Below, one piece after another: positions 45,313-54,195 of a stretch of DNA of 64,000 bases; the first letter of the stretch is position 1, and each line of letters starts with the position of its first letter. Both the position numbers and the translations under genes were made by a program. Origin of the DNA: Pseudomonas sp. SJZ074 (GTDB lineage Bacteria; Pseudomonadota; Gammaproteobacteria; Pseudomonadales; Pseudomonadaceae); contig NZ_VIUE01000017.1 of the NCBI RefSeq assembly GCF_007828215.1, forward strand, positions 59,881 to 123,880. Reading direction: 5' to 3'. The notes under the pieces were generated by a model. It had not been told where the DNA came from, ran no database searches, and saw nothing but the letters and a program-made list of their open reading frames with translations.

Positions 45313-46389
45313 ATGGCAGATCTATACGAAAACCCGATGGGCCTGATGGGCTTTGAATTCATCGAATTCGCATCCCCTACACCCAATACCCTGGAGCCGA
45401 TCTTCGAGATCATGGGCTTCACCAAGGTCGCCACGCACCGTTCCAAGGACGTGCACCTGTATCGTCAGGGCGCGATAAACCTGATCCTCAACAACGAACC
45501 CCACAGCGTGGCCTCGTACTTTGCGGCCGAGCATGGCCCGTCGGTATGCGGCATGGCGTTCCGGGTCAAGGATTCGCAGCTGGCCTACCGGCGTGCCCTG
45601 GAACTCGGTGCCCAGCCGATCCATATCGAAACCGGTCCGATGGAGCTGAACCTGCCGGCGATCAAGGGCATCGGTGGCGCGCCGCTTTACCTGATCGACC
45701 GTTTTGGCGAAGGCAGCTCGATCTATGACATCGACTTCGTGTTCCTCGAAGGCGTCGACCGTCATCCGGTGGGCGCGGGTCTGAAGATCATCGACCACCT
45801 GACCCACAACGTTTATCGAGGCCGCATGGCCTACTGGGCCGGCTTCTACGAGAAGCTGTTCAATTTCCGCGAGATCCGTTACTTCGACATCAAGGGCGAG
45901 TACACCGGCCTGACGTCCAAGGCCATGACCGCCCCGGACGGCATGATCCGTATACCGTTGAACGAAGAATCGTCCAAGGGCGCCGGGCAGATCGAAGAGT
46001 TCCTGATGCAGTTCAACGGCGAAGGCATCCAGCACGTAGCGTTCCTCACCGACGACCTGGTCAAGACCTGGGACGCGCTGAAGAAGATTGGCATGCGCTT
46101 CATGACCGCGCCGCCGGACACCTACTACGAAATGCTCGAAGGCCGTTTGCCGAACCACGGCGAGCCGGTGGATGAACTGCAATCGCGGGGTATCCTGCTG
46201 GACGGTTCTTCCAACCCGGACGACAAGCGCCTGCTGCTGCAGATCTTCTCGGAAACCCTGATGGGGCCGGTGTTCTTCGAATTCATCCAGCGCAAGGGCG
46301 ACGATGGGTTTGGCGAAGGCAACTTCAAGGCGTTGTTCGAGTCCATCGAGCGTGACCAGGTGCGGCGTGGGGTGTTGGCGACTGAGTAA
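45313..46389 (+). CDS. hppD: 4-hydroxyphenylpyruvate dioxygenase
   Basis: Converts 4-hydroxyphenylpyruvate to homogentisate in tyrosine breakdown and pyomelanin formation. The 358-residue length matches the Pseudomonas enzyme. Iron ligands are visible as His in IDHLTHNV, His in IQHVAFLTDD and Glu in VFFEFIQRKGDDGFGEGN. A C-terminal helix (NFKALFESIERDQVRRGVL) closes the site. It is not next to the other homogentisate genes in this window. Confidence 0.95.
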   Translation: MADLYENPMGLMGFEFIEFASPTPNTLEPIFEIMGFTKVATHRSKDVHLYRQGAINLILNNEPHSVASYFAAEHGPSVCGMAFRVKDSQLAYRRALELGAQPIHIETGPMELNLPAIKGIGGAPLYLIDRFGEGSSIYDIDFVFLEGVDRHPVGAGLKIIDHLTHNVYRGRMAYWAGFYEKLFNFREIRYFDIKGEYTGLTSKAMTAPDGMIRIPLNEESSKGAGQIEEFLMQFNGEGIQHVAFLTDDLVKTWDALKKIGMRFMTAPPDTYYEMLEGRLPNHGEPVDELQSRGILLDGSSNPDDKRLLLQIFSETLMGPVFFEFIQRKGDDGFGEGNFKALFESIERDQVRRGVLATE

Positions 46390-46402
46390 CGGTAAACCCT
46401 GA

Positions 46403-46494
46403 ATGTGGGAGCGGGCTTGCTCGCGAAGACGGAGTGTCAGTCATATCAATGGCGCCTGACACTCTGCTTTCGCGAGCAAGCCCGCTCCCACATG
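46403..46494. repeat. REP inverted pair
   Basis: Arms GTGGGAGCGGGCTTGCTCGC and GCGAGCAAGCCCGCTCCCAC with about 50 bases between. It lies between the convergent hppD and RarD-like genes. Confidence 0.9.
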
Positions 46495-46509
46495 GGATCA
46501 GGGTAAACC

Positions 46510-47394
46510 TCAGGCTCGACGTCGCTGCCGCATCAGGTGCTTGAACCCTTCGAACACCAGCACCGCCACAGCCATCCAGATCGGGATATAGGTCAGCCAT
46601 TCTCCGGCCTTGATGCTTTCGCCCAGCAACAACGCAACGACCAGCAGCAGCACCGGTTCGACGTAGCTCAACAACCCGAACAGGCCGAACGGCAACAGCC
46701 GGCTGGCGATGATGTAGGACACCAGCGCCGACGCGCTGATCACCCCGAGCACCGGGATCAGCAGCGACAGCCACGGGTACTGATCGAACACATTGAAGCC
46801 TTGTTCACCGCTCTGCACGAACCAGAGTGCTACGGGCAGCATCAGCGTCATGTCCAGCCAGAGCCCGCCCAGGTTATCGGTCTTGGTGCGTTTGCGCAGG
46901 ACGAAGTAGATGGGATAACCGATCACCACCAGCAAGGTCGCCCAGGAAAAACCACCGACTTGATAGAACTCGTTGCACACGCCAAGGGTGGCGAAGAACA
47001 CCGCGACTTTCTGCAGGTATGACAGGCGTTCGCCATAGACGATGCGCCCGGTCAGGACCATCGACAGCGGCAACAGAAAATATCCCAACGACACATCCAG
47101 GCTGTAGCCGTTGAGCGGCGCCCACATGAACAGCCAGACTTGCGCGCCCATCAGTGCCGAAGACACCATCGCGCCGATCAGCAATCGTGGGGTGGCGATC
47201 AGGCGCTGAACCAGCGCGGTGACCAGCTTCCATTCCCGCGCCACCAGCATGAACACCGTCATACAGGGCATCGTCAGCAGCATGCGCCAGCCAAAAATCT
47301 CCACGCCGGTCAGCGGTGCGAGCAGCGAGGTGTAGTAATACATGACGGCGAACAGCGCGGAGGCCGAAACCGATAGGGCGATGCCTTTGGACAC
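46510..47394 (-). CDS. RarD-like EamA transporter
   Basis: A 294-residue inner-membrane protein of the DMT superfamily, about ten helices. MYYYTSLLAPLTGVEIFGWR and GYSLDVSLGYFLLPL resemble the RarD subgroup, whose transport role is poorly known. Start GTG 47394 (SKGIALSVSAS) has GAGG 6 bases upstream; longer frame to 47484 is unlikely because it overlaps the palindrome. Confidence 0.85.
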   Translation of the reverse strand: MSKGIALSVSASALFAVMYYYTSLLAPLTGVEIFGWRMLLTMPCMTVFMLVAREWKLVTALVQRLIATPRLLIGAMVSSALMGAQVWLFMWAPLNGYSLDVSLGYFLLPLSMVLTGRIVYGERLSYLQKVAVFFATLGVCNEFYQVGGFSWATLLVVIGYPIYFVLRKRTKTDNLGGLWLDMTLMLPVALWFVQSGEQGFNVFDQYPWLSLLIPVLGVISASALVSYIIASRLLPFGLFGLLSYVEPVLLLVVALLLGESIKAGEWLTYIPIWMAVAVLVFEGFKHLMRQRRRA

Positions 47395-47439
47395 TGAAGC
47401 CTCTTTCAAGGATTGAAGTTCGACGGGAAGGAGCTTGCT

Positions 47440-47532
47440 TGTGGCGAGGGAGCTTGCTCCCGCTCGATTGCGTAGCAATCGCAAACAACGGGCCCGCTAC
47501 GCGGTCCAGCGGGAACAAGCTCCCTCGCCACA
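47440..47532. repeat. Long inverted repeat, third palindrome family
   Basis: Arms GTGGCGAGGGAGCTTGCTCC and GGAACAAGCTCCCTCGCCAC with about 50 bases of inner sequence, itself holding a smaller hairpin. A close relative lies at 49937-50063. Confidence 0.85.
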
Positions 47533-47556
47533 GAAGGCTTTCATTTCACTGATTGG

Positions 47557-48570
47557 TTATGACGTACGCGGCACACGCCCCGACACGAAATGCCCCACAT
47601 CGTTGAACCCCGGTGTCGACGCATGCCCCGGCGTCACCAGCGAATCGATGAAGGCTTCGTCCTCGGCGGTGATCGTCACGGCTTGCGCCTTGGTGTAGCC
47701 ATCCCATTGCTCCTCGGTGCGCGGCCCGACGATGGCAGAGGTGACGGCGCGGTTGTTCAGCACCCAGGCGATGGCGAACTCGACGATACCCACGCCCCGT
47801 TCCCGGGTGTACTGCTGGATCTGCTGGGCAATGCGCAGGGACTCGACCCGCCATTCGGTTTCCAGGATGCGTTTGTCCTGGCGACCGGCGCGGCTGTTGG
47901 CGTCCGGCGCGACGTCCGGCGCATATTTGCCGCTGAGCACGCCCCGGGCAAGGGGGCTGAAGGGTACCACGCCAAGGCCATAGTTCTGGGCGGCGGTGAT
48001 CTGCTCGGTTTCCGCCTGGCGATTGACGATGTTGTAAAGCGGCTGGCTGATCACCGGCCGGTCGATGCCCAGGCTGTCGGCGATGCGGATCACTTCGGCG
48101 ATGCGCCAGCCACGGTAGTTCGACAGGCCCCAATAGCGGATCTTGCCTTGGCGGATCAGGTCGCCGATGGCCGACACGGTGACGTGCAGCGGGGTGTTGT
48201 GGTCTTCGCGATGCAGGTAGTAGATGTCCAGGTAATCGGTGCCCAGCCGGGTGAGGCTGGCCTCGATCCCATTGAACAGATGCTTGCGGCTCAGGCCGCT
48301 GCGGTTGGGCACGCCATCCGCCGGGCCGAAGCCGACCTTGGTGGCGAGCACCCATTCCTGGCGGCGACTGGCAATCGCCTCGCCGACGATTTCTTCGGAG
48401 CGGCCATTGGTGTAGACGTCCGCCGTGTCGATGAAGTTGATGCCCTGGTCCCAGGCCTTGTCGATGATCCGCAACGAATCCTCGGTGCTGGTCTGTTCGC
48501 CGAACATCATCGTGCCCAGGGTCAATGTCGAAACTTGTAACCCGGAGTGACCCAACGTGCGGTAGCTCAT
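47557..48570 (-). CDS. Aldo/keto reductase
   Basis: A 337-residue NADPH-dependent oxidoreductase of the YajO/YghZ-like type. The catalytic tetrad is visible: Asp in FIDTADVYTNG with the Tyr of VYTNGRSEEI, Lys in LATKVGFGP and His in YYLHREDHN. C-terminal cofactor-site residues lie in SAIVGPRTEEQW. The substrate is unknown. Confidence 0.9.
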   Translation of the reverse strand: MSYRTLGHSGLQVSTLTLGTMMFGEQTSTEDSLRIIDKAWDQGINFIDTADVYTNGRSEEIVGEAIASRRQEWVLATKVGFGPADGVPNRSGLSRKHLFNGIEASLTRLGTDYLDIYYLHREDHNTPLHVTVSAIGDLIRQGKIRYWGLSNYRGWRIAEVIRIADSLGIDRPVISQPLYNIVNRQAETEQITAAQNYGLGVVPFSPLARGVLSGKYAPDVAPDANSRAGRQDKRILETEWRVESLRIAQQIQQYTRERGVGIVEFAIAWVLNNRAVTSAIVGPRTEEQWDGYTKAQAVTITAEDEAFIDSLVTPGHASTPGFNDVGHFVSGRVPRTS

Positions 48571-48791
48571 GACAAGATCCTTTTTATCGATGGGAAAGGC
48601 TCAATCAAACCCCAGAACCACCGTATGGATCAAACAGATTTATCAAACACCCTGACCCCACAATGGATTTTGGGTGTACGCATCGGCATTTGTGAAATTG
48701 AACAATAATCCCAGGTGTCTTTTGTGCCGCAGACCGGCGCCACGTCTGCGGTCAGCTGGCAGCATGCTGAGCATCGGAACCGGAGACCAAA

Positions 48792-49928
48792 ATGAAAATA
48801 ATCATCGCCCCCGACTCGTTCAAGGACAGCCTCAGCGCTCAGGGCGTCGCCGATGCCATCGCCGCCGGGCTGGGTGAGGTCTGGCCGGATGCGCAGTTGA
48901 TCAAATGCCCGATGGCCGATGGCGGCGAGGGGACGGTGGAGTCGGTGCTGGCCGCGTGCAACGGCGAATGGCGTCATACCTGCGTCCGGGGGCCCTTGGG
49001 TGCCGCGGTCGAGGCGCGTTGGGGCTGGTTGGCCGACAGCCGCACGGCGATCATTGAAATGGCCGAGGCCAGTGGCTTGCAGCTGGTGCCGCCGGGGCAA
49101 CGGGATGCTTGTACCAGCAGCACCTACGGCACTGGCGAGTTGATTCGCGCGGCCCTGGATGAAGGGGCCGGGCGGGTGATCCTGGCGATCGGCGGCAGTG
49201 CCACCAACGATGCCGGCGCGGGTGCCCTGCAAGCGCTGGGCGTGGCGTTGCTGAATGAACATGGGCAACCGCTGCCACCCGGCGGCCTGGCCCTGGCAAA
49301 CCTGTCGCGCATTGACCTGAGTGGCCTGGACCCGCGTCTGGCTGGCGTGAGTGTCGAGATTGCCGCCGATGTCGACAATCCCCTGTGCGGGTCCCACGGC
49401 GCTTCAGTGATTTTCGGTCCCCAGAAAGGCGCCTCCGCGCAGCAGGTTCAGCAACTGGACCAGGCCCTGGCGCACTTCGCCGGACAGTGCGCCCAAGTGT
49501 TGAGCCGCGATGTCAGGGACGAACCGGGCAGCGGCGCCGCCGGCGGCCTGGGGTTCGCGGCCAAGGCGTTTCTGGGAGCGCAGTTTCGGACTGGGGTGGA
49601 CGTCGTCGCCCAACTGACGGGTTTGGCCGATGCGATCAAGGACGCCGACCTGGTGATTACCGGGGAAGGCCGCTTCGACGCCCAGACCCTGCGGGGCAAG
49701 ACGCCGTTTGGCGTGGCCCGGGTTGCACGCCGTCATGGCGTACCGGTGGTGGTCATTGCCGGCACGTTGGGGGAGGGGTACCAGGCGCTGTATGAGCACG
49801 GCATCGATGCCGCCTTCGCACTGGTCAGCGGGCCGATGACGCTGCAGCAGGCCTGTGCCGACGCACCACGCTTGCTGCGCGAACGAGCCCGGGACATTGC
49901 CCGGCTCTGGCGAGTTGCAAACCGATAA
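48792..49928 (+). CDS. glxK: Glycerate kinase
   Basis: Phosphorylates glycerate, normally to 2-phosphoglycerate in this family, in glyoxylate or allantoin breakdown. It begins MKIIIAPDSFKDSLSAQGVA, with KCPMADGGEGTVESVLAA, LAIGGSATNDAGAGALQALG and GEGRFDAQTLRGKTPFGVAR, the standard GlxK/GarK motifs. 378 residues. No other glyoxylate-pathway genes lie nearby. Confidence 0.92.
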   Translation: MKIIIAPDSFKDSLSAQGVADAIAAGLGEVWPDAQLIKCPMADGGEGTVESVLAACNGEWRHTCVRGPLGAAVEARWGWLADSRTAIIEMAEASGLQLVPPGQRDACTSSTYGTGELIRAALDEGAGRVILAIGGSATNDAGAGALQALGVALLNEHGQPLPPGGLALANLSRIDLSGLDPRLAGVSVEIAADVDNPLCGSHGASVIFGPQKGASAQQVQQLDQALAHFAGQCAQVLSRDVRDEPGSGAAGGLGFAAKAFLGAQFRTGVDVVAQLTGLADAIKDADLVITGEGRFDAQTLRGKTPFGVARVARRHGVPVVVIAGTLGEGYQALYEHGIDAAFALVSGPMTLQQACADAPRLLRERARDIARLWRVANR

Positions 49929-49936
49929 CCGGCCAA

Positions 49937-50063
49937 CTGTGGCGAGGGAGCTTGCTCCCGCTGGGCTGCGCAGCAGACCCTTGGTCTATCGAATCGATCG
50001 CGATGGCAGATCGATTCTTGGGGCCGCTGCGCGACCCAACGGGAGCAAGCTCCCTCGCCACAG
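49937..50063. repeat. Long inverted repeat, third palindrome family
   Basis: Arms CTGTGGCGAGGGAGCTTGCT and AGCAAGCTCCCTCGCCACAG. An inner pair (GCTGCGCAGC, GCTGCGCGACC) sits inside the 127-base unit. Related to the element at 47440. Confidence 0.85.
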
Positions 50064-50227
50064 CAGGCTCCCTTGCCACGATTTTTTGACACATCATGAA
50101 ATATATTTCACCGGCCCCCTAAAAGAAGGCTCAAGCCCAGCCGATAAGGGGTTAAGCGTGCCCATAACGTTTTCAATCGATACGCTGCCCGGCATGGACG
50201 CTCGACCCCATCACCCGAGGTCCTACC

Positions 50228-51853
50228 ATGTCATTACGTAGCCTGAATATCGCTCCCCGGGCCTTTCTCGGCTTTGCCTTCATTGCCTTGCTAGTGATCG
50301 CCCTCGGTGTATTTGCCGCCAATCGCATGTCCGTCATCCGCCAGGCCTCGATTGACATGGAGCAGACCCAAGTCCCCAGTGTCGGCTACCTGGCCAACGT
50401 ACTGGAGAACGTGCTGCGCATGCGCATTCTTTCGTTCCGGATCCTGGTCAACCGGGACCCGGCCAGTCTCGCGGAGGCCGAGACCCGCATCGGTGTGCTG
50501 GTAGAAAAGCTGCAGAAGGCCAACGGCAGCTACGCCAAGCTGCCGCCCGCTGCGCAGGAGATCGAGCTCTACAAAACCTTTTCGGCGACCCTCGATAAAT
50601 ACCTGCAAGCCCAGAAGGAAATGCTGGAGCTGTCGCGCCAGGACAAGGTCGATTTATTGCGCACCCTCATCAATACGCGGATCAAGGAAGGCACCGACCT
50701 GATGGGCGAGCAGCTCAACAAGCTCATCGCGATCAACGTGACCGGCGCCGGCGAAGCCTCGGCCGTGGCGGGTGAGCACTATGACAGTGCGATCACCGGC
50801 ATCATCGTCGTCTCGGTGGCCGCCGCGCTGGCTACCGTGGTGCTGGCGCTGCTCCTGACTCGCAGCATCGTTACACCGTTGAACCGCGCGTTGGAGGCGG
50901 CACGGGTCATCGCCGGCGGTAACCTGGTCCAGGCTATTGAAATCGATGGCAAGGATGAACCGGCTCGTTTGCTCCAGGCACTGGCCGACATGCAAGGCAG
51001 CCTGCGCAAGACCATCGAGCAGATCGCCGGTTCCGCCACACAATTGGGCGCGGCCGCCGAGGAGCTGAGTGCGGTGACCCAGGAATCTTCCCGTGGCCTG
51101 CAACGCCAGCACAATGAAATCGAACAGGCCGCGACCGCCGTCAATGAGATGACCGCCGCCGTGGAAGAGGTTGCCCGCAACGCCGTGTCGACCTCCGAAG
51201 CGTCGAACCAGTCGACCCAGGCCGCACAGGAAGGTCGCAGCCGGGTGGTGGAGACCGTCGAGGCGATCCAGACCATGACCCACGATGTGCAAGCCACCGC
51301 CACCATGGTCGAGGGCCTGGCCGTTCAGGGGCGCGACATTGGCAAGGTGCTGGACGTGATCCGTGCCATCGCCGAACAAACCAACCTGCTGGCGCTCAAC
51401 GCCGCCATCGAGGCGGCCCGCGCGGGGGAGGCCGGACGCGGTTTCGCTGTGGTGGCCGATGAAGTCCGGGCCCTGGCCCATCGCACCGCGCAATCGACCC
51501 AGGAAATCGAAAAGATGGTCGCCGGCATCCAGAACAGCACCGGCGAGGCGGTGCAATCGATGCAGCAGAGCAACCAGCGCACCCAGAGCACCCTGGAACT
51601 GGCCCGTGCCGCCGGCGTCGCCCTGGAACAGATCACCCAGTCGATCCATCAGATCAACGAACGTAACCTGGTCATCGCCAGTGCCTCGGAAGAACAGGCC
51701 CAGGTGTCCCGAGAGGTGGACCGTAACCTGGTGAACATTCGTGACCTGGCGACGCAGTCGGCCTCGGGCGCGCAACAGACGAGCGACGCGACCCACGAAC
51801 TGTCGCGCCTGGCGGTGGGTTTGAATGCGATGGTGGCGCGGTTTGTGATTTGA
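50228..51853 (+). CDS. Methyl-accepting chemotaxis protein
   Basis: A 541-residue receptor. First membrane helix about 8-30, then a helical periplasmic sensor (about 35-190) of the four-helix type, second helix about 190-212 and HAMP. The signalling tip is EQTNLLALNAAIEAARAGE. The C-terminus ends soon after the hairpin without a pentapeptide. It lies just ahead of aruH on the same strand with 42 bases between, and the two might be cotranscribed, so an amino acid ligand is a speculation. Confidence 0.94.
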   Translation: MSLRSLNIAPRAFLGFAFIALLVIALGVFAANRMSVIRQASIDMEQTQVPSVGYLANVLENVLRMRILSFRILVNRDPASLAEAETRIGVLVEKLQKANGSYAKLPPAAQEIELYKTFSATLDKYLQAQKEMLELSRQDKVDLLRTLINTRIKEGTDLMGEQLNKLIAINVTGAGEASAVAGEHYDSAITGIIVVSVAAALATVVLALLLTRSIVTPLNRALEAARVIAGGNLVQAIEIDGKDEPARLLQALADMQGSLRKTIEQIAGSATQLGAAAEELSAVTQESSRGLQRQHNEIEQAATAVNEMTAAVEEVARNAVSTSEASNQSTQAAQEGRSRVVETVEAIQTMTHDVQATATMVEGLAVQGRDIGKVLDVIRAIAEQTNLLALNAAIEAARAGEAGRGFAVVADEVRALAHRTAQSTQEIEKMVAGIQNSTGEAVQSMQQSNQRTQSTLELARAAGVALEQITQSIHQINERNLVIASASEEQAQVSREVDRNLVNIRDLATQSASGAQQTSDATHELSRLAVGLNAMVARFVI

Positions 51854-51895
51854 GATAGGGTTGAGGCTGGACACCGCATAAACCAGGAGCCGTAC

Positions 51896-53083
51896 ATGCG
51901 CTATTCAGCCTTGACCCAACGCATCACTGGCGAGGGGGCTGCCGCGTGGCAGATCCACGACCGGGCACTGGCCATGCGTGAACAGGGCAGGGACGTGTTG
52001 TTGCTGTCGGTGGGCGATCCGGATTTCGACACGCCGCGGGCCATCGTCGATGCTGCGGTGAGCAGCCTACGGGCCGGGGATACTCACTATTGCGACGTGC
52101 GCGGCCTTTACGGTCTGCGCGCCAGCATCGCGACCCGTCATCGTTGGCGTAGCGGCCAGCCGGTCGGGGCTGAGCACGTCACGGTACTGCCGGGCGCGCA
52201 ATGCGCGGTGTATGCGGTCGCGCAATGCCTGCTCGACCCTGGCGACGAAGTCATCGTGGCCGAGCCGATGTACGTCACCTACGAAGCGGTGTTCGGCGCC
52301 TGCGGCGCGAAAGTGATACCGGTGGCGGTACGCCCGGAGAATGCGTTCCGGGTCGAACCGACCGATGTCGCCCGCCTGATCACCCCAAAGACCCGAGCCC
52401 TGCTGCTCAACAGCCCCAACAACCCCTCCGGCGCGAGCCTGCGATTGCCCACCTGGCAGGCGCTGGCGCAACTGTGCATCGAGCATGACGTGTGGCTGAT
52501 CAGTGACGAGGTCTACAGCGACCTGTTGTACGAAGGCGAGCACATCAGCCCGGCCAGCCTGCCGGGCATGGCCGACCGCACCGCGACCATCAACAGCCTG
52601 TCCAAATCCCACGCCATGACCGGTTGGCGCATCGGCTGGGTCATCGGCCCAGAGCCCTTGGCCGAACACCTGGCGAACCTGTCGCTGTGCATGCTGTTCG
52701 GCCTGCCGGAGTTCGTGCAACGGGCGGCCCAGGTGGCACTGGAGGAAGAGCTGCCTGAAGTGGCGTCCATGCAAGATGAGTATCGCCAGCGCCGGGACCT
52801 GGTGTGCGCCATGCTGGATGATTGCCCGGGGCTTACCCCGCTGCGGCCCAACGGTGGCATGTTCGTGATGGTGGACGTGCGCCGGACGGGACTCGATGCC
52901 CAGGCGTTTGCCGAGCGGCTGTTGGACGGGTATGGCGTGTCGGTGCTAGCGGGGGAGGCGTTCGGGCCCAGTGCGGCGGGGCATATACGGATCGGGTTGG
53001 TGGTTGATCAGGAGAAGTTAGCCCAGGCGTGCCAGCGGATTGCGTTGTGTGCAGCAGAGTTGCTGCCGGTGCAGTGGGCTTAA
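51896..53083 (+). CDS. aruH: Arginine:pyruvate transaminase-like aminotransferase
   Basis: A pyridoxal-phosphate class I/II aminotransferase of 395 residues. The pattern follows P. aeruginosa AruH from recall, including the start MRYSALTQRI, LLSVGDPDFDTP, HYCDVRGLYGLR, VIVAEPMYVTYEAVFGACG and the end AGHIRIGLV. The PLP lysine is in SLSKSHAMTGWRIGW. AruH begins the transaminase route of arginine use. The usual decarboxylase partner aruI is not adjacent, so another amino acid substrate is possible. Confidence 0.75.
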   Translation: MRYSALTQRITGEGAAAWQIHDRALAMREQGRDVLLLSVGDPDFDTPRAIVDAAVSSLRAGDTHYCDVRGLYGLRASIATRHRWRSGQPVGAEHVTVLPGAQCAVYAVAQCLLDPGDEVIVAEPMYVTYEAVFGACGAKVIPVAVRPENAFRVEPTDVARLITPKTRALLLNSPNNPSGASLRLPTWQALAQLCIEHDVWLISDEVYSDLLYEGEHISPASLPGMADRTATINSLSKSHAMTGWRIGWVIGPEPLAEHLANLSLCMLFGLPEFVQRAAQVALEEELPEVASMQDEYRQRRDLVCAMLDDCPGLTPLRPNGGMFVMVDVRRTGLDAQAFAERLLDGYGVSVLAGEAFGPSAAGHIRIGLVVDQEKLAQACQRIALCAAELLPVQWA

Positions 53084-53354
53084 GGGGTTGTATTCCGGTC
53101 TTCGAAATATTCATCTACGCAGCGTGAGTCTATATCCAAGCGCTTTCGTGCCTTTGATCCATACGACCATTCGCTCAAATCATCCAAACATCGTGCAGGT
53201 ATATTCTGGACGTGTCGCTCCGTCAAATCCGATAAACGGTATCCAGACCTGTCAGATATACCAGTAGGCAATCTGGTATGTCCGAGGCCTAATTGCATCG
53301 AAGATTTCTCTAGATAACGTGTGCCTAAAGCACTTTCTCCGGAGCGAATACGTG
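53084..53354. other. Junction region, AT-rich, with possible gene remnant
   Basis: The composition shifts to AT-rich here. A minus-strand frame (53361-53080) covers the region and reads MQLGLGHTRLPTGISDRSGY and DLTERHVQNIPARCLDDLSE, protein-like but unassigned. A perfect 7-base inverted repeat ATACCAG/CTGGTAT lies at 53258-53279 and could be an operator. I call neither as a firm feature. Confidence 0.3.
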
Positions 53355-54146
53355 ATGCCACAACCCAACGAGCAAATCACTGCGCTACCTTTGCGTATAG
53401 ACGGAGTCGACGATCAGGATCCGGAGGGTTGGATACCGCTTGAACAACTGACTAACGGAACGATCGGAAGAATACCGCGTTGGGCAGACTTTCCTGACAC
53501 TACCGGGCAGTATACGGATCTTTTTGTATATTGGGCGCAGCCTAACGACAGAGAGATTTATCAACGCAGATATCTCCCCGCCGACGACAGGCCGGAGTTT
53601 ACGTTTCCGATAAGTCCTCAGGATATGAGCGTAGACGGTATCGCTTATATTCATTATCTGTTGATCAAGCATGACGGTAATAAAGACCCCTCACCGAAAC
53701 GCAAACTGACTATTGACCATACACCTGCGCCTACGTTGACGGCGCCTAAGTTCCCTGATAGCAACTTATGGGGGTATCTGAACTGCAGTTCGCCAGTTCC
53801 GATCTGGGAAAAGGTAAGAGTAGAGATATTGCCGGAATCTATTTTTCGTGGACAGGATGAATGTGTTCTTCAGTGGCAGGGTTTCGACACATTAAACGGC
53901 AGCCCCCCGGCTTTGACACCTGTTTACGAGTTTCGCAAAACGTTAAGCGATAGCGAGGCGATCAATGGATTTATCATGGAAATTCCATTTGTACCCTATG
54001 TAAGGCCCATGGTGGATTCCGATTCCGGAGTTGCTCAATATACGATTTATCGAAATGGTATTCCTAAAGGCAGGTCAGGAAAGGGCCTCGTCAAGATTGA
54101 TCGCATAATACCTGGGGAAGAACAGCCTTGTGGGGGATTTGCCTGA
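53355..54146 (+). CDS. Orphan protein with beta-sandwich-like modules
   Basis: A 263-residue acidic protein without a signal peptide or membrane helix. I see two loosely similar modules of about 125 residues. The first holds DLFVYWAQPNDREIYQRRY, FTFPISPQDMSVDGIAYIHY and GNKDPSPKRKLTIDH, a beta-strand layout like bacterial Ig-like or fibronectin-like folds. The second has IWEKVRVEILPESIF and YTIYRNGIPKGRS. GGAG lies 11 bases before ATG 53355 (8 before a GTG one codon earlier). Codon use is more AT-rich than in the flanking genes. No function is known to me. Confidence 0.75.
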   Translation: MPQPNEQITALPLRIDGVDDQDPEGWIPLEQLTNGTIGRIPRWADFPDTTGQYTDLFVYWAQPNDREIYQRRYLPADDRPEFTFPISPQDMSVDGIAYIHYLLIKHDGNKDPSPKRKLTIDHTPAPTLTAPKFPDSNLWGYLNCSSPVPIWEKVRVEILPESIFRGQDECVLQWQGFDTLNGSPPALTPVYEFRKTLSDSEAINGFIMEIPFVPYVRPMVDSDSGVAQYTIYRNGIPKGRSGKGLVKIDRIIPGEEQPCGGFA

Positions 54147-54195
54147 GGAATGGAGTTCCAGATGGCCTGATCAATAAATATCTTGGAGAATCAAA

